Part shown: one piece after another, positions 63,970 through 64,000 of the stretch
Position numbering within the stretch: the first letter of the stretch is position 1
How the letters are laid out: every line of letters starts with the position of its first letter
Made by a program: the position numbers and the translations under genes
Notes under the pieces: generated by a model
Told to the model about the DNA's origin: nothing
Databases searched by the model: none
What the model saw: only the letters and a program-made list of their open reading frames with translations
Assembly: GCA_963772965.1 (NCBI GenBank)
Contig: CAVYZU010000002.1
Coordinates: forward strand, 868,001 to 932,000
Length of the DNA stretch: 64,000 bases
Source: AP-15 sp963772965
GTDB taxonomy: Bacteria; Pseudomonadota; Alphaproteobacteria; ATCC43930; CGMCC-115725
Direction of reading: 5' to 3'

Positions 63970-64000
63970 TGACCGGATTATCGCCGGCGCAGATGGGCGT
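63966..64000 (+). CDS. Start of an unidentified gene cut by the window edge
   Basis: ATG at 63966 (or 63969) overlaps the CoA-transferase stop and gives MMTGLSPAQMG before the window ends. The overlap suggests an operon partner of the lost CoA-transferase. Too short to name. Confidence 0.5.
   Translation, partial: MMTGLSPAQMG

Overview
The window is chromosomal DNA from a GC-rich alphaproteobacterium. Pointers are the thrC-M16 peptidase-GNAT set, the serS-pcm-LysM/M23-DUF815-yajC-secD-secF-Mth938 block, the GAAC-N7-GAAC SOS box before lexA, the alphaproteobacterial dCTP deaminase and a Cpa/Tad pilus locus. A Rhodospirillales- or Rhizobiales-like lineage is plausible, but I cannot place it further from sequence alone.

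Layout. 1-13 kb is accessory and catabolic: a partial ada, an acetamidase/formamidase, an isoleucine-dioxygenase-type 2OG enzyme, three luciferase-like monooxygenases, an MFS acid transporter, a biuret-hydrolase-like gene, a fresh IS481-family insertion with a perfect 6-bp target duplication, a gentisate-dioxygenase-like bicupin, a chimeric gene remnant and small ring-cleavage/peroxidase-type genes. 13-18 kb has asd, a frameshifted GIY-YIG gene and yejE-yejF without yejA or yejB. 18-27.5 kb is a Tad/Flp pilus locus (cpaABCDEF-tadBC, with tadD convergent). 27.5-38.5 kb holds alaS, a Blh-type phosphatase, a MarR regulator, a valine-degradation operon (isobutyryl-CoA dehydrogenase, 3-hydroxyisobutyryl-CoA hydrolase, mmsB) split by a 2.5-kb island, and dcd. 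38.8-43.2 kb is trpD, a trpC-moaC gene fusion, moeA and SOS-controlled lexA. 43-54 kb is a conserved alphaproteobacterial block (complex-I assembly-factor homologues, sodB, secF-secD-yajC, a DUF815 ATPase, LysM/M23, pcm, serS). 54-64 kb has an acyl-CoA synthetase, gltX, gltA, a LigB-type dioxygenase, GNAT, an M16 peptidase, thrC and an internally deleted CoA-transferase.

The main surprises are these. (1) The Tad locus carries five apparent lesions: internal stops in cpaC, cpaF, tadB and tadC plus a one-base deletion in cpaF. All four stops can be explained by C-to-T changes after a T. (2) trpC and moaC form one continuous reading frame. (3) A tRNA-like gene with about 31 extra nucleotides in its anticodon loop sits between an HTH gene and a DUF3800 gene, inside the valine operon. 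(4) Several other genes carry one-base indels or deletions (hydrolase, GIY-YIG, maleylacetate reductase/enolase chimera, CaiB/BaiF). This points either to ongoing gene decay or to residual assembly error, and raw reads would separate the two.

Starts were chosen by ribosome-binding sites, overlap with the upstream gene and remembered family N-termini. All family assignments are from motif recognition, not from a database search.
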